A stretch of 64,000 bases of DNA, taken from the NCBI GenBank assembly GCA_016932435.1, contig JAFGCW010000028.1, positions 33,557 through 97,556 on the forward strand, given 5' to 3'. Each line of letters begins with the position of its first letter. Position 1 is the first letter of the stretch. This document shows positions 55,876 to 64,000 of the stretch, one piece after another. Made by a program: the position numbers and the translations under genes. The notes beneath the pieces are model-generated. The model saw only the letters and a program-made list of their open reading frames with translations. It was not told where the DNA came from and made no database searches. This DNA comes from Dehalococcoidales bacterium. GTDB taxonomy: Bacteria > Chloroflexota > Dehalococcoidia > Dehalococcoidales > UBA2162.

Positions 55876-57213
55876 TTAGGGTTTTTCCTCAATGGTAACG
55901 TTTAGAGACATAAGTGTTTCGTAACGCATGATTTCAATTGACACGGTGTCACCAATATTATAGAACTCCGTTACGAAGCAGTAAAATTCATCACTGTCAC
56001 GGATTTCCATATCACCTAATCTCACTATAATATCATCAACCATGATACCGGCATTCCTGGCAGAGCCACTTACCTCGACTACCTTCGCACCGGAAGTCAC
56101 CACATTATTACTGTTGTATATGTCGGCTGGAGATATATCTTCAACAGTGATACCAGTCCAGGGGTATGGGTAAGATGGAGATGAGACACCGAGTACTATG
56201 GGTACATCAGGATCTGGGGTTTCACTGGATTCTGCAATTTTCATTAGCTGGTTTGATGTTACCGCTAGACCTAAACCATCTCCCAGCAATGGATTAATTC
56301 TCGCAACGACCAATCCAATCACATGGCCCTCTGAGTTAAAGAGAGGACTCCCTGAATTTCCAAAGTTTACCGGCGCATCAAACTGCAGCAAGTTAGTTAC
56401 AAAATCTCCGTCAATTGTCGCGCAACGGTTTATCTGGCTGATGATTCCGGTGGTCATCGTTTGTTTGAATCCCATCCTGTATGTTTCATCGTCACCGGGG
56501 CTACCCAGAACAAAGACAGGATCACCGGGTTTGACTTCGTCTGAATCTACCAAAGAGGTTGGAGAAACTTTTAACAATTCAGATGAAGCTACATATCCAA
56601 TTGGAGTAATTCTGCCAAGGAGAGCTATATCCAATTCTTCGGAGCAGTAACGAATCGAAGCTTTCCAGGTCCGTCCGTCATGGTAAGTCATATATACGTC
56701 AGTTAAACCTTCGACAACGTGATATGCAGTCCACACTCGATGGACAGTAGCAGGACTATTTTTTTGAGAATGACTCGTGACAAATCCGGAGCCAAGAAGT
56801 GACCGGCCATCCGATATTATCACGATTGATTCCTTGACTTGATCATAGAGTAATTTAGATCTGAGGACAGAGTCGTCAATAATATTTCTAGTTATATCTG
56901 CTTTTGTATCAAGACTGGATAATTTAGCAATATTCTCATCAATATTCTCTTCGACTGTTTGCAGCAAGTCTTCTGTCGAGGTAATATATTCGTTCAAGTA
57001 AGATCCTGTATCCTCAACGGCCGTATTTACTAAACTTATCTCATTAGCAAACTCGCTTCTTGTGTCATCCAGTTTGCTTTCCAATTTACTCGACGTGTTC
57101 GTCATATCCAGTTCCAGGTCGTTGATATGCCTGTTAAGGTTAACGATAAAGAAACCACCAGTCGCAGCAGTGATTATAAGCACAGCAGTAACGGTAATAA
57201 GAAGTGTTTTCAT
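55876..57213 (-). CDS. HtrA-like membrane-anchored serine protease with PDZ domain
   Basis: A 445-residue protein. The N-terminus has one TM helix (LLITVTAVLIITAATGGFF), then a long coiled coil (about residues 30-125), a trypsin-like domain and a C-terminal PDZ (about 355-440). Triad residues are visible: His in TAYHVVEG, Asp in ELDIALL and Ser in GNSGSPLF. It would face the outside and degrade or sense misfolded exported proteins. GGAGGAG precedes ATG. The coiled coil between anchor and protease is unusual for HtrA. Confidence 0.88.
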   Translation of the reverse strand: MKTLLITVTAVLIITAATGGFFIVNLNRHINDLELDMTNTSSKLESKLDDTRSEFANEISLVNTAVEDTGSYLNEYITSTEDLLQTVEENIDENIAKLSSLDTKADITRNIIDDSVLRSKLLYDQVKESIVIISDGRSLLGSGFVTSHSQKNSPATVHRVWTAYHVVEGLTDVYMTYHDGRTWKASIRYCSEELDIALLGRITPIGYVASSELLKVSPTSLVDSDEVKPGDPVFVLGSPGDDETYRMGFKQTMTTGIISQINRCATIDGDFVTNLLQFDAPVNFGNSGSPLFNSEGHVIGLVVARINPLLGDGLGLAVTSNQLMKIAESSETPDPDVPIVLGVSSPSYPYPWTGITVEDISPADIYNSNNVVTSGAKVVEVSGSARNAGIMVDDIIVRLGDMEIRDSDEFYCFVTEFYNIGDTVSIEIMRYETLMSLNVTIEEKP

Positions 57214-57371
57214 GTGTCTCCTCCTCGGATTGTATCCAGTGTGAATAATTATTCGGGATATTTATTCTGGATGTCAATACACCTGATACAAGGGATTCGG
57301 AAATAGCTGGAAAATAACAAAAATGGTAATTATATAAGGAGTGCGGAAATGACAGAAGGGAAGATAGCCTG

Positions 57372-57455
57372 GTAGGGTGGGTCAAGTGAAGCGTAACCCA
57401 CCGATAAAAATTGGTGGGTTACGTCCTGACTTCGTCGGACTAACCCACCCTACAT
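57372..57455. repeat. Large palindromic repeat (GTAGGGTGGGT family)
   Basis: GTAGGGTGGGT (57373-57383) is answered by ACCCACCCTAC (57444-57454), with inner arms CGTAACCCACC and GGTGGGTTACG. A cruciform-like palindrome of a type found in many genomes. With the next repeat it occupies the gap 57214-57556. Confidence 0.7.
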
Positions 57456-57507
57456 CATGTTACACCCGAGTACTGTAACCAACGTCTCCGGTCTATACCA
57501 ACAATAC

Positions 57508-57537
57508 CATCCCGTGCTTGACACGGGATCCAGAAAA
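57508..57537. repeat. Short palindromic repeat
   Basis: CCATCCCGTGCTTGACACGGG then ATCCAG forms a hairpin (TCCCGTG / CACGGGA) and is a variant of 18873-18907. Confidence 0.5.
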
Positions 57538-57556
57538 ATCTCGTTCTGGTAGATAT

Positions 57557-58471
57557 TTACCCCACCAGTCTCTGTAAATACCGGTGTGCCTGGAGGGCGG
57601 CTTTAGCGCCTTCTCCGGCGGCGATTATTATCTGTTTCTCCGGCACATTGGTGACATCGCCGGCAGCATAAAGGGCAGGGATGTTCGTTTCACATGCCTG
57701 ATTTACCATTACTTCATCACGCTCATTCAGGTCGACCAGCCCTTTCACCGATTCCGAGTTTGGTTCCAGCCCTATCTCGATAAATATACCGGTCACGTCC
57801 AGCTTCTTTTCCTCGCTCTTTTTAAGTTCCTTAATAGTCATTCCTGTGATGAAGTCATCGCCTTCGATACTCAGCGTCTCGTATTCAAGGTACTTCTCGA
57901 GGTTATCCGCGGCCTTCAGTTTATCGATAAGCACAGGGTCACCGGTTAGCTGTGTCAGGGAAACAAGATCGACGTGTTCGGCTATCTTCACCATATCCAG
58001 GGCTGCTTCCAGCGCAGAATTTCCTCCGCCCACCACGGCAACTCTCCGCCCGGCGAAGATAGGGCCGTCGCAGATAGAACAGTAGGTAACACCTTTTCCG
58101 GTATACTCCATTTCACCGGGAACGTTCAGCCTCCGGGGCCGCTTGCCGGTAGCTACGATAAGCGTCTTCGACTGGAATTTCTCGCCTTCTTCGGTAGTTA
58201 CTTCGAAACTGTTGTCGATCTTCGATACGCTGGAAACGTTGACACCGATCTTCTGTTCGAGGGGATACTGGCTGACCTGTGATTCGAATTTGTTGATAAG
58301 TTCGGGACCTTCGATAAACTGGTAGCCAAGGTAGTTCTCTATCCCCATCGTCCAGTTGACCTGTCCGCCGATGTCAGTGCTGATCAGTAATGCGTTGAGT
58401 TTCTTCCGTGCTGCATAAACAGTGGCGGCGAGTCCTGCCGAACCCGCCCCCAATATTATTAATTCGTACAT
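57557..58471 (-). CDS. trxB: Thioredoxin reductase
   Basis: A 304-residue low-molecular-weight thioredoxin reductase. FAD motif LGAGSAGLAATVYA near residue 7, redox CSIC (YCSICDGP) near 133, NADPH motif VVGGGNSALEAA near 150 and a C-terminal AAGDVTNVP FAD contact. It reduces thioredoxin-like partners with NADPH. The gene lies 47 nt downstream of the selenocysteine glutaredoxin gene in the same direction, with AGGAGA 7 nt before ATG, so the two likely form a redox operon. Confidence 0.96.
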   Translation of the reverse strand: MYELIILGAGSAGLAATVYAARKKLNALLISTDIGGQVNWTMGIENYLGYQFIEGPELINKFESQVSQYPLEQKIGVNVSSVSKIDNSFEVTTEEGEKFQSKTLIVATGKRPRRLNVPGEMEYTGKGVTYCSICDGPIFAGRRVAVVGGGNSALEAALDMVKIAEHVDLVSLTQLTGDPVLIDKLKAADNLEKYLEYETLSIEGDDFITGMTIKELKKSEEKKLDVTGIFIEIGLEPNSESVKGLVDLNERDEVMVNQACETNIPALYAAGDVTNVPEKQIIIAAGEGAKAALQAHRYLQRLVG

Positions 58472-58518
58472 TATATGTCTCCTGTCTCAGTGATTTACAG
58501 GAAACAGGCCGTAATTGC

Positions 58519-58755
58519 TTATGCCAGGAGTTTTTCCAGTTCGGCCTGGTTGAAGCCAACGATGATGTCATCATCGACCATTACTACGGGAACACCCATC
58601 TGCTTGGATTTCTCTACCATTTCCCGTGCCTTGTCCTTGTCCTCGGCAACGTTGTACTCAGTAAAAGTCACTTTTTTCTGTGAAAGATACTCTTTCACTC
58701 TCGTGCACCAGGGTCAAGTCGGGGTTGAATATACCACTACGTTCTTCTCCGCCAT
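58519..58755 (-). CDS. Selenocysteine-containing glutaredoxin (UGA-recoded)
   Basis: A 78-codon gene missed by standard ORF finding. ATG 58755 has GGAGGT 7 nt upstream. It reads YSTPT, then TGA (58716-58714, codon 14), then PWCTRVKEYL and continues to TAA at 58519. The TGA sits exactly at the first Cys of the CPWC active site, so the predicted motif is U-P-W-C. Downstream Grx marks are kept: GVPVVMVDD (cis-Pro) and VGFNQAELEKLL. A hairpin 15 nt after the UGA fits a bacterial SECIS. Sec-containing glutaredoxins are a known selenoprotein family. It is followed by trxB. Confidence 0.85.
58680..58716 (-). promoter_or_regulatory. Predicted bacterial SECIS element
   Basis: After the UGA (58716-58714) come 15 nt, then GTGAAAG (58698-58692), loop AGTAT (58691-58687) and CTTTCAC (58686-58680). 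This is a perfect 7-bp stem with a loop G in its second place. The UGA-to-loop distance of about 22 nt fits the known bSECIS window and loop-G rule. Confidence 0.75.
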
Positions 58756-58833
58756 TCTCACACCTCCGTGTATTATAACGATATATATAATCAGTATACT
58801 ATATTACTCGAAGCCCTGTCGCATAAGAAGTAC

Positions 58834-59940
58834 TTATGGATCTAACCACCATTTCTTATCATAATCAGGTTTTCCATACCTCATCAGGTCATCCATCTTC
58901 ACAAAGAAGCTGTTCATAAACGGGGTGTGGTCTATCATCCACCTGACAAGATCGTGCGTCCAGCCGTCCACCTTGTTCCAGGGGCAGACCTTGATACACT
59001 TCCCGCAGGAAACACCCTTGGGATTGGAAAAGCGGTACTTCATGCAGGTCTCGCTGTTGAACTCCCATCTCTCGTAGCCATTGATCATTTTCTTTTCGCC
59101 CTTATCGATCGACCGGGACGGGCACTCATCGGCACACTTCATACACTTGTCACAGAAATTCTGCAGACCGAAGTCCACCGGCTTATCCGGCTCGAGCGGC
59201 AGGTCGGTGGTCACGACTGAAGCCTTGTATCTCAGTCCCAGGAACGGATTCAATACGATATTCGCCCGGCTTAGTTCGCCGATCCCAGACAACAACAGCA
59301 GCGGAGGAACAATTACCTCATACCCCCTGATAGAGTGAAGTTTGGCGGGATAGCCAAGCGACCTTATATAGGACGCTACAATACCACCAATGTATCCGCA
59401 CATCGCGTAACCGCGGCCGCTCTGTGATGCCGATATCCAGTCGTTGCCATCAGCGGCTTCCATTGTATCCAGGCCCTGGTCGACCACGATGCAGATGGCA
59501 TATTTGTGGTTACACTCGATCGGCTCTCCACGCATATCGTGACTGTACACTGCCCATTGCGGGAGTTCACAGATACCCACGACATCGGCGCCAACGAAAT
59601 AAGCGGCGCTCTTGATATGGCGACTCAGTATATGCGGATCATCCGGAAGGTTCACCTTTTCCGAAGCTGGTTCAGTATCAGACAAATTCGCAGCCATACC
59701 GAGAGCAGACATCAATGTCATGGATAGAGAAGTGGGAGCACCATGTATCGTCGAACCTGCAACGGGAGGTGCTCCGGATCTCTCACGCCTGGCACGGGCG
59801 AAAGCCATTTCTCTTTCATCGAACCGCTCGATGGAATCCGTGATTCGGGTGGTCGGTGTATCTACCTTCTTCAGTTTTTCCATCGGGTAGGGGCCAAGCT
59901 GGGAAGCTCCGGTTAATAGTTGCGAATAGTCGTTACTCAT
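58834..59940 (-). CDS. Reductive dehalogenase-like protein (cytoplasmic RdhA homologue)
   Basis: A 368-residue protein; ATG 59940 with AAGGAG 6 nt upstream. The corrinoid-binding core (about residues 105-255) contains IRSLGY, SGIGELSRAN and TTDLPLEPDKPVDFG as in RdhA proteins. The C-terminus has C263-x2-C266-x2-C269-x3-C273-P and C312-x2-C315-x3-C319-P for two [4Fe-4S] clusters. There is no Tat signal, unlike membrane-bound RdhA enzymes, and no rdhB anchor gene is adjacent. It may dehalogenate inside the cell or do another B12-dependent reduction. QueG is a related alternative, but motifs favour RdhA. Confidence 0.82.
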   Translation of the reverse strand: MSNDYSQLLTGASQLGPYPMEKLKKVDTPTTRITDSIERFDEREMAFARARRERSGAPPVAGSTIHGAPTSLSMTLMSALGMAANLSDTEPASEKVNLPDDPHILSRHIKSAAYFVGADVVGICELPQWAVYSHDMRGEPIECNHKYAICIVVDQGLDTMEAADGNDWISASQSGRGYAMCGYIGGIVASYIRSLGYPAKLHSIRGYEVIVPPLLLLSGIGELSRANIVLNPFLGLRYKASVVTTDLPLEPDKPVDFGLQNFCDKCMKCADECPSRSIDKGEKKMINGYERWEFNSETCMKYRFSNPKGVSCGKCIKVCPWNKVDGWTHDLVRWMIDHTPFMNSFFVKMDDLMRYGKPDYDKKWWLDP

Positions 59941-60017
59941 ACACAGCTCCTTACAGGCAGCAGATTTGAATATGGAAATAATACACGGCGGGAAATATCC
60001 GCCGTGAAAAAGGCTTA

Positions 60018-60650
60018 TTATGTGGTATGACCGCCGGGCAGATGCTGGTCCCGGCTGTGCCTCATAAACCACATACTCCTGGGTGTCCCGGACATGGAGG
60101 TACGCCACTCCAGCATTTCCTGCCTTAACTGGTCATAGTCCTTTTTTACCGTCTCTAATAACCTTATGTTTTCAAGAGCTATCGCTCCAAGGTTGGCTAC
60201 TGCCTGGACAAAATAAATTTCATCCTCGGTAAATTCATGCTTCTCCGCCGTGTATACTCTGACAACCCCGATTATTTCGCCCCTTAATTTCATCGGAACC
60301 GATAATATGGAGGTGATCCCTTCACCTTCCTTCAGTTCGGGAAATTGTACCCGGCTGTCGTTCTTGGAGTCCAGGATAGTGACGACTTTACCCAGCAGTG
60401 CATCGGATATGCTTTTTTGCGCAAGGAGAGGACCTTTTCCCACGTAATCTTCGCTGAGACCGTATGTTCCGGTATGGAGTAATGTTTTTTTATCGGACGA
60501 TAGGAGGATGAGAGAGCAGCCCTTCACATTCAGCGCCTCGGTTACGTCCTCCGGGATCGACTGCAGCACGCCTTCAGGCTCGCGTTCCGTGTTCAGGTCT
60601 TCCGCTACCGAATACAGGGCTTTCAGGTAATTTATCTCTTTACCAGCCAT
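60018..60650 (-). CDS. GAF domain protein
   Basis: A 210-residue protein with a GAF domain over about residues 10-165: CSLILLSSDKKTLLH, then ISDALLGKVVTI and SILSVPMKLRGEIIGVVRVYT. No output domain is present. The C-terminal tail (SMWFMRHSRDQH) is basic. It lies 77 nt upstream of the RdhA-like gene in the same direction and could sense a substrate or redox state for it (inference). Confidence 0.82.
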   Translation of the reverse strand: MAGKEINYLKALYSVAEDLNTEREPEGVLQSIPEDVTEALNVKGCSLILLSSDKKTLLHTGTYGLSEDYVGKGPLLAQKSISDALLGKVVTILDSKNDSRVQFPELKEGEGITSILSVPMKLRGEIIGVVRVYTAEKHEFTEDEIYFVQAVANLGAIALENIRLLETVKKDYDQLRQEMLEWRTSMSGTPRSMWFMRHSRDQHLPGGHTT

Positions 60651-60716
60651 TGTCCAATCTCCCTTCGTCTGATACTCTTATGGATTTTAGCACTGACGGG
60701 TGCTTAAGGTAAATGC

Positions 60717-61700
60717 TTACGTAATACCAAGCAGCCGGGCGGCGTTTCCGCCCAGCATATCATCGATATCTTTCTCAGGCAGGTCGAGTTTTCGAATTTC
60801 TTCAATATACCGCGCCGCTCCGGCGGGATTCCCGTCATAGTTGAACGGCCAGTCGGTACCGAACATCAACTTCTGCGGGCTGATATTGGTAAGGGCGCTA
60901 TTAACCGCAGCCATGCCTATCTCCCTGCCTGCCATGTTAAAGTACAGCTTATCGAAATACTCCCGCCAGGGCCTGCTTATCAGCGGTTCGCCCTGGTAAA
61001 GACTGGGACAGCCCGGTCCGACATATCCCATATACGCATCCAGTCGCTCCAGAACGGCCGAAACACCGCCGCCGAAGTGGTTCATTATCATTACCAGGTC
61101 CGGAAAGTCCTCAAGCACTCCCCCCAGGCACACCTTCAGCGTAGCCGAACACATATCGAGTTCGCGCGCCATCACGTAATACAGGGCATAGGATGCATGC
61201 AGGGAATCCAGTCCGGGCGGCTCAAGGGTAACATGCACATCGACCGGGATCCCCAGTTCGGTAACTTTCTTATAAAACGGCCACATCTCGCGGGAGTCCA
61301 GTGCCTGACCGTCATTCCAGGTCCAGATATGTACTCCCTTAAGACCCAGTTCCTTCACTGCCCGTTCGAGCTCATCAAATGCAGGTTTACCGCCAAGGGG
61401 AGGAACCGTGGCAAATCCGGCGAAACGGTTTGGATGATCGTTTACCAGGCCGGCACAGAAATCATTCCACCTGCAGCACTGGTCGAGAGTGGTGATAGGA
61501 TTGGTTGTCAGCAGGGCAATATCGATTCCGGCGGCATCCATGAACTCAAGGTGAGATTCGGCGCGTCCTGCTTCTTCGAACGACTTTATCTTCATCTTGC
61601 CGTCGGTATCCCAGTATCGCTCGCAGACCTTGCCGGATTCGCTTTCTCCCTTCTCAAGCTTATTAAGCGTCGCCAGGTGATGTTCCATATCGATTATCAT
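60717..61700 (-). CDS. Amidohydrolase family protein (ACMSD-like)
   Basis: A 327-residue TIM-barrel enzyme. ATG 61700 with GGAGA upstream; the longer reading to 61757 lacks a ribosome site. Metal ligand candidates are His in DMEHHLA (residues 4-7), His in VDVHVTLEPP, His in IMNHFGGG, and Asp in FGTDWPFN. This is the amidohydrolase-2/ACMSD pattern of non-oxidative decarboxylases and hydrolases. It is divergent from the phenylacetate-CoA ligase-like gene, which suggests aromatic or cyclic acid metabolism. Confidence 0.88.
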   Translation of the reverse strand: MIIDMEHHLATLNKLEKGESESGKVCERYWDTDGKMKIKSFEEAGRAESHLEFMDAAGIDIALLTTNPITTLDQCCRWNDFCAGLVNDHPNRFAGFATVPPLGGKPAFDELERAVKELGLKGVHIWTWNDGQALDSREMWPFYKKVTELGIPVDVHVTLEPPGLDSLHASYALYYVMARELDMCSATLKVCLGGVLEDFPDLVMIMNHFGGGVSAVLERLDAYMGYVGPGCPSLYQGEPLISRPWREYFDKLYFNMAGREIGMAAVNSALTNISPQKLMFGTDWPFNYDGNPAGAARYIEEIRKLDLPEKDIDDMLGGNAARLLGIT

Positions 61701-61757
61701 GTAAATTTCTCCGTTAAATAATGCTGGCAGTGTAGCATGTAGTCTCCATATCGTCAA

Positions 61758-61786
61758 TTGACATTGGGCATATTACTTATTAAAGT
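61758..61786 (+). promoter_or_regulatory. Promoter of the phenylacetate-CoA ligase-like gene
   Basis: TTGACA (61758-61763), 17-nt spacer, TAAAGT (61781-61786), leader of about 27 nt, with AGGAGA before ATG. Confidence 0.5.
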
Positions 61787-61819
61787 GTAGATTAGTGCTC
61801 TACAGACAGGAGACATAGT

Positions 61820-63157
61820 ATGGAAAACGCTGATTTATACTGGAACCCGATACTGGAAACGCTTCCTCAGGACAAACTGAGAGAACTGCACCTGAAAAAA
61901 TTCCGGAAAATCCTGACATGGGCGTATGACAACTCGCCCTTTTACCATGAACTCTATAAAAATGCCGGCCTGGAACCCGGTGATATTAAAACATACGACG
62001 ATATTCAAAAAGTACCCAAGATGGAAAAGTCACTTCTCAGGGATGCACAGAACTGTGATCCTTTCCCTTATGGAAAAATTCTCTCGGTACCGCTGGAGGA
62101 TGTCACCGTGTACCATCAGACCAGCGGGACAACCGGCCAGCCTGTATTTCAGCCCGATACCTGGCAGGACTGGGACTGGTGTGCGGAAACCTGGGCTTAT
62201 ATCCTGTACGCCCAGGGGTACCGTAAGACCGACAGGGTGTTCATACCGTTCGGGTATCATACGGCCATCGCCTACTGGATGGGACACTACGGGGCCGAGA
62301 AGCTGGGATGCGAGGTTGTCCCCGGTGGCGTCCTGAACACCGAAGCGCGAATTCTCAAGATACAGGAGCTGAAAGCCACGGCGTTGATGGCCACTCCGAC
62401 CTATGTCCTCGGTATGGCTGACACCGCCAGGACAAAACTGGGTATCGATCCGGCAAAGGACCTGAATATTAAGAAGATAACCGTTGCCGGTGAACCGGGT
62501 GGCAGTATACCAACAACCAAGAAACGGATGGAAGAAGCCTGGGGATGCAAAGTCTACGACCACGTCGGCGCTACCGAATTCGGCGCCTGGAGTTATGAAT
62601 GTACCTGTCAAAAAGGTCTTCATGTTAACGAAGGCCTGTTCCTGGTCGAGATAGAAGATATCGATACCGGCGAGTTGATCACCGAACCGGGCCGGAGAGG
62701 GAAAATGATAATCTCCACCTTCGACCGGTATGCCCAGCCGTGTATCAGGTTCGACTCGAAGGATATCATCGAGTGGAGTCCCGACGTCTGCGAATGCGGT
62801 CGCACCTTCAGGTTGATAAAAGGGGGAGTTGTCGGCAGGGTCGATGATATAACCAAGGTAAAAGGAGTATTGCTGGCTCCTACATCGATCGAGGAGGTTG
62901 TGAGAAGCATTCCCCAGCTCGGTGATGAATACGAAGTGATCGTCGCCAAGAAAGGTGACCTTGATGATATTTCACTGAGACTTGAGTTGATACCGGGGCA
63001 GGAAGGCAACGAGGAAAGTGTCAGGAAAACGCTTGTCGACCAGCTCAGGATAAAGACCGGACTCGGTTACAACCTTGAATTTCACGAGTACGGCTCGCTG
63101 CCGCGATACGACCTGAAGGCAAAGAGGTTTAAAGACCTGCGAAAGGACGCGCACTAA
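61820..63157 (+). CDS. Phenylacetate-CoA ligase family (PaaK-like) enzyme
   Basis: A 445-residue ANL adenylating enzyme. Motif A3 is QTSGTTGQP (about residue 98), with DHVGATEFG in the middle and a C-terminal PaaK-type domain (from about 340) with VGRVDDITKVKGV. It ligates an aryl or acyl acid to CoA at the cost of ATP. AGGAGA precedes ATG. A 60-residue ORF follows 36 nt later and is probably co-transcribed. Confidence 0.93.
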   Translation: MENADLYWNPILETLPQDKLRELHLKKFRKILTWAYDNSPFYHELYKNAGLEPGDIKTYDDIQKVPKMEKSLLRDAQNCDPFPYGKILSVPLEDVTVYHQTSGTTGQPVFQPDTWQDWDWCAETWAYILYAQGYRKTDRVFIPFGYHTAIAYWMGHYGAEKLGCEVVPGGVLNTEARILKIQELKATALMATPTYVLGMADTARTKLGIDPAKDLNIKKITVAGEPGGSIPTTKKRMEEAWGCKVYDHVGATEFGAWSYECTCQKGLHVNEGLFLVEIEDIDTGELITEPGRRGKMIISTFDRYAQPCIRFDSKDIIEWSPDVCECGRTFRLIKGGVVGRVDDITKVKGVLLAPTSIEEVVRSIPQLGDEYEVIVAKKGDLDDISLRLELIPGQEGNEESVRKTLVDQLRIKTGLGYNLEFHEYGSLPRYDLKAKRFKDLRKDAH

Positions 63158-63193
63158 GAGAAAGAATGCTGCTTTTACAAGGAGTACTTAGAA

Positions 63194-63376
63194 GTGACTG
63201 CTGATGTAAATACTGTCAAAGAAATGGCCGGGAAAATCGCCCTTATCAGGAAAGAAGCCCTGGAACTGAAGGCGATGTCCGGCGGAAACCCGTCCGTGGA
63301 CAAAAATATCGACCGTATCCTGTCCAGCATCAAGATGCTCGAGATCAACGTGACTGACGTAGCGGAGATCCTCTAA
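63194..63376 (+). CDS. Small helical protein after the CoA ligase
   Basis: A 60-residue, GTG-started protein; AGGAG lies about 9 nt upstream. It is highly charged and helical (VKEMAGKIALIRKEALELKA, then SSIKMLEINVTD). Not recognised. Its position suggests a partner of the ligase. Confidence 0.55.
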   Translation: MTADVNTVKEMAGKIALIRKEALELKAMSGGNPSVDKNIDRILSSIKMLEINVTDVAEIL

Positions 63377-63419
63377 GCAACACAAACCCAACTCCTGTTT
63401 ACCTATCGCAACCTTGTAA

Positions 63420-63516
63420 TTATAGGGCTGAAAGTCCGCCTCAGGTGGATCATTTCGAGACTCGGCGTCAATCCGCCTAAGATCCGCCTCAAGCGGATGG
63501 CAATCTCTATAAATCA
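63420..63516. repeat. REP-like repeat upstream of recA
   Basis: Contains GGCTGAAAGTCCGCC, GACTCGGCGTCAATCCGCC, a shortened GATCCGCCTCAAGCGGAT palindrome and GGCAATCTC. Same family as 16683, 31208 and 43420. It ends 6 nt before the recA promoter. Confidence 0.6.
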
Positions 63517-63521
63517 CCCCC

Positions 63522-63550
63522 TTGACATAGAACAAAAGTTCTTGTATTAT
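63522..63550 (+). promoter_or_regulatory. recA promoter with LexA-type SOS box
   Basis: TTGACA (63522-63527), 17-nt spacer, TATTAT (63545-63550). The spacer holds the inverted repeat AGAACAAAAGTTCT (63529-63542), matching the Gram-positive/Chloroflexi-style LexA box GAAC-N4-GTTC. LexA bound here would block the polymerase, so recA should be SOS-induced. Confidence 0.8.
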
Positions 63551-63638
63551 ATCTGAAACTATTTTCACAGTATCGACTAAATTACATAATTGCGTTGTTA
63601 GCATTGATTTAGTATGTTATCATTAGGTTAAGACGAAT

Positions 63639-64000
63639 ATGACCACAGAAAAAGGTAAAGCACTTGAGTTAGCCATAGGCCAGATCGAAAAACGGTTTGG
63701 CAAAGGCTCGATCATGAAACTGGGTGAAGCGACCATCCCACCGGTGGAGGCTATCCCCAGCGGTTCGCTATCACTGGACCTGGCTTTAGGAATAGGTGGA
63801 ATGCCCAGGGGACGTATCGGCGAAGTATTCGGCCCTGAGTCCTCGGGGAAAACCACCCTGGCTCAGCACATTATTGCCGAGACACAAAAGAGAGGAGGAA
63901 TAGCTGCCTATATCGATGTTGAGCATGCCCTGGATCCCAGCTACGCTCAGCGATGTGGAGTCAATGTCAATGAGCTATTGATCTCCCAGCCGGATACCGG
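63639..64000 (+). CDS. recA: RecA recombinase, 3' truncated by window end
   Basis: The first 120 residues of RecA. Landmarks are [17 protein letters not shown], the Walker [10 protein letters not shown] (about residue 66) and IDVEHALDP. RecA drives strand exchange and the SOS response. The start ATG 63639 is about 82 nt after the -10 box. The gene runs out of the window. Confidence 0.98.
   Translation, partial: MTTEKGKALELAIGQIEKRFGKGSIMKLGEATIPPVEAIPSGSLSLDLALGIGGMPRGRIGEVFGPESSGKTTLAQHIIAETQKRGGIAAYIDVEHALDPSYAQRCGVNVNELLISQPDT

Noticed and set aside
1..64000. CRISPR arrays, rRNA operons, tRNAs, prophage or IS transposases
   Set aside because: No regular spacer-repeat array, rRNA-like sequence, cloverleaf or transposase ORF was seen on either strand.

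Overview
The window looks like a chromosomal segment of an uncultured, strictly anaerobic bacterium, most probably a Dehalococcoidia-type Chloroflexota. This is inferred from gene content only: a cytoplasmic reductive-dehalogenase homologue, a molybdopterin oxidoreductase with ferredoxin-like partners, several [4Fe-4S] proteins, a likely pyrophosphate-dependent phosphofructokinase, rubrerythrin-like ferritin, a Vms1-like release factor and a Sec-type glutaredoxin. No rRNA, tRNA, CRISPR array, phage or transposase gene was seen. Genes are short-spaced, on both strands, at moderate GC.

Layout. 1-4.8 kb: end of a DUF2807 protein, then an Fe-S protein / molybdopterin oxidoreductase / ferredoxin subunit / membrane-anchored methyltransferase cluster, the last with an early amber codon. 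5.5-10.2 kb: two-component pair and two paralogous MFS exporters. 10.7-19.6 kb: FAD reductase, TatD nuclease, frameshifted NUDIX and DUF362 genes, serine hydrolase, GH1 glucosidase, GNAT enzyme, cupin. 19.7-24.1 kb: operon of a GH3-type acyl-adenylating enzyme, a 7TM histidine kinase and its OmpR-type regulator. 24.4-31.2 kb: DUF4037, serine hydrolase, ferritin-like protein, and the mutS2-VLRF1 pair, a probable ribosome rescue operon. 31.6-43.3 kb: squalene-cyclase-like protein, S9 peptidase, P1-nuclease/PLC-like protein, an ABC-2 exporter operon, broken tspO, a Cys-rich ferredoxin and an Xre/ImmA pair. 43.9-50.4 kb: nitroreductase, epimerase, glycolytic pfk-fba pair, and an MFS protein with a long helical tail. 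50.5-53.1 kb: TusA / DsrE / IscS-like / IscU-DUF59 operon in which the IscS homologue has lost its PLP lysine. 53.1-58.8 kb: CopA-YHS, HtrA-like protease, trxB and an unannotated selenocysteine glutaredoxin (UGA at the first redox Cys, followed by a bSECIS-like hairpin). 58.8-64 kb: RdhA-like protein, GAF protein, amidohydrolase, phenylacetate-CoA ligase-like enzyme, and the start of recA with a LexA-type box inside its promoter.

The intergenic spaces carry at least two dispersed repeat families: about 240-bp hairpin-ended MITE-like elements (four copies) and REP-like repeats with the core TCCGCCTAAGGCGGA or its variants. Four genes carry single-base lesions (amber or frameshift). These may be real decay or assembly errors. 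The strongest leads are the Sec-glutaredoxin/TrxB operon, the PLP-less IscS with an intact IscU, and the MutS2-VLRF1 operon.
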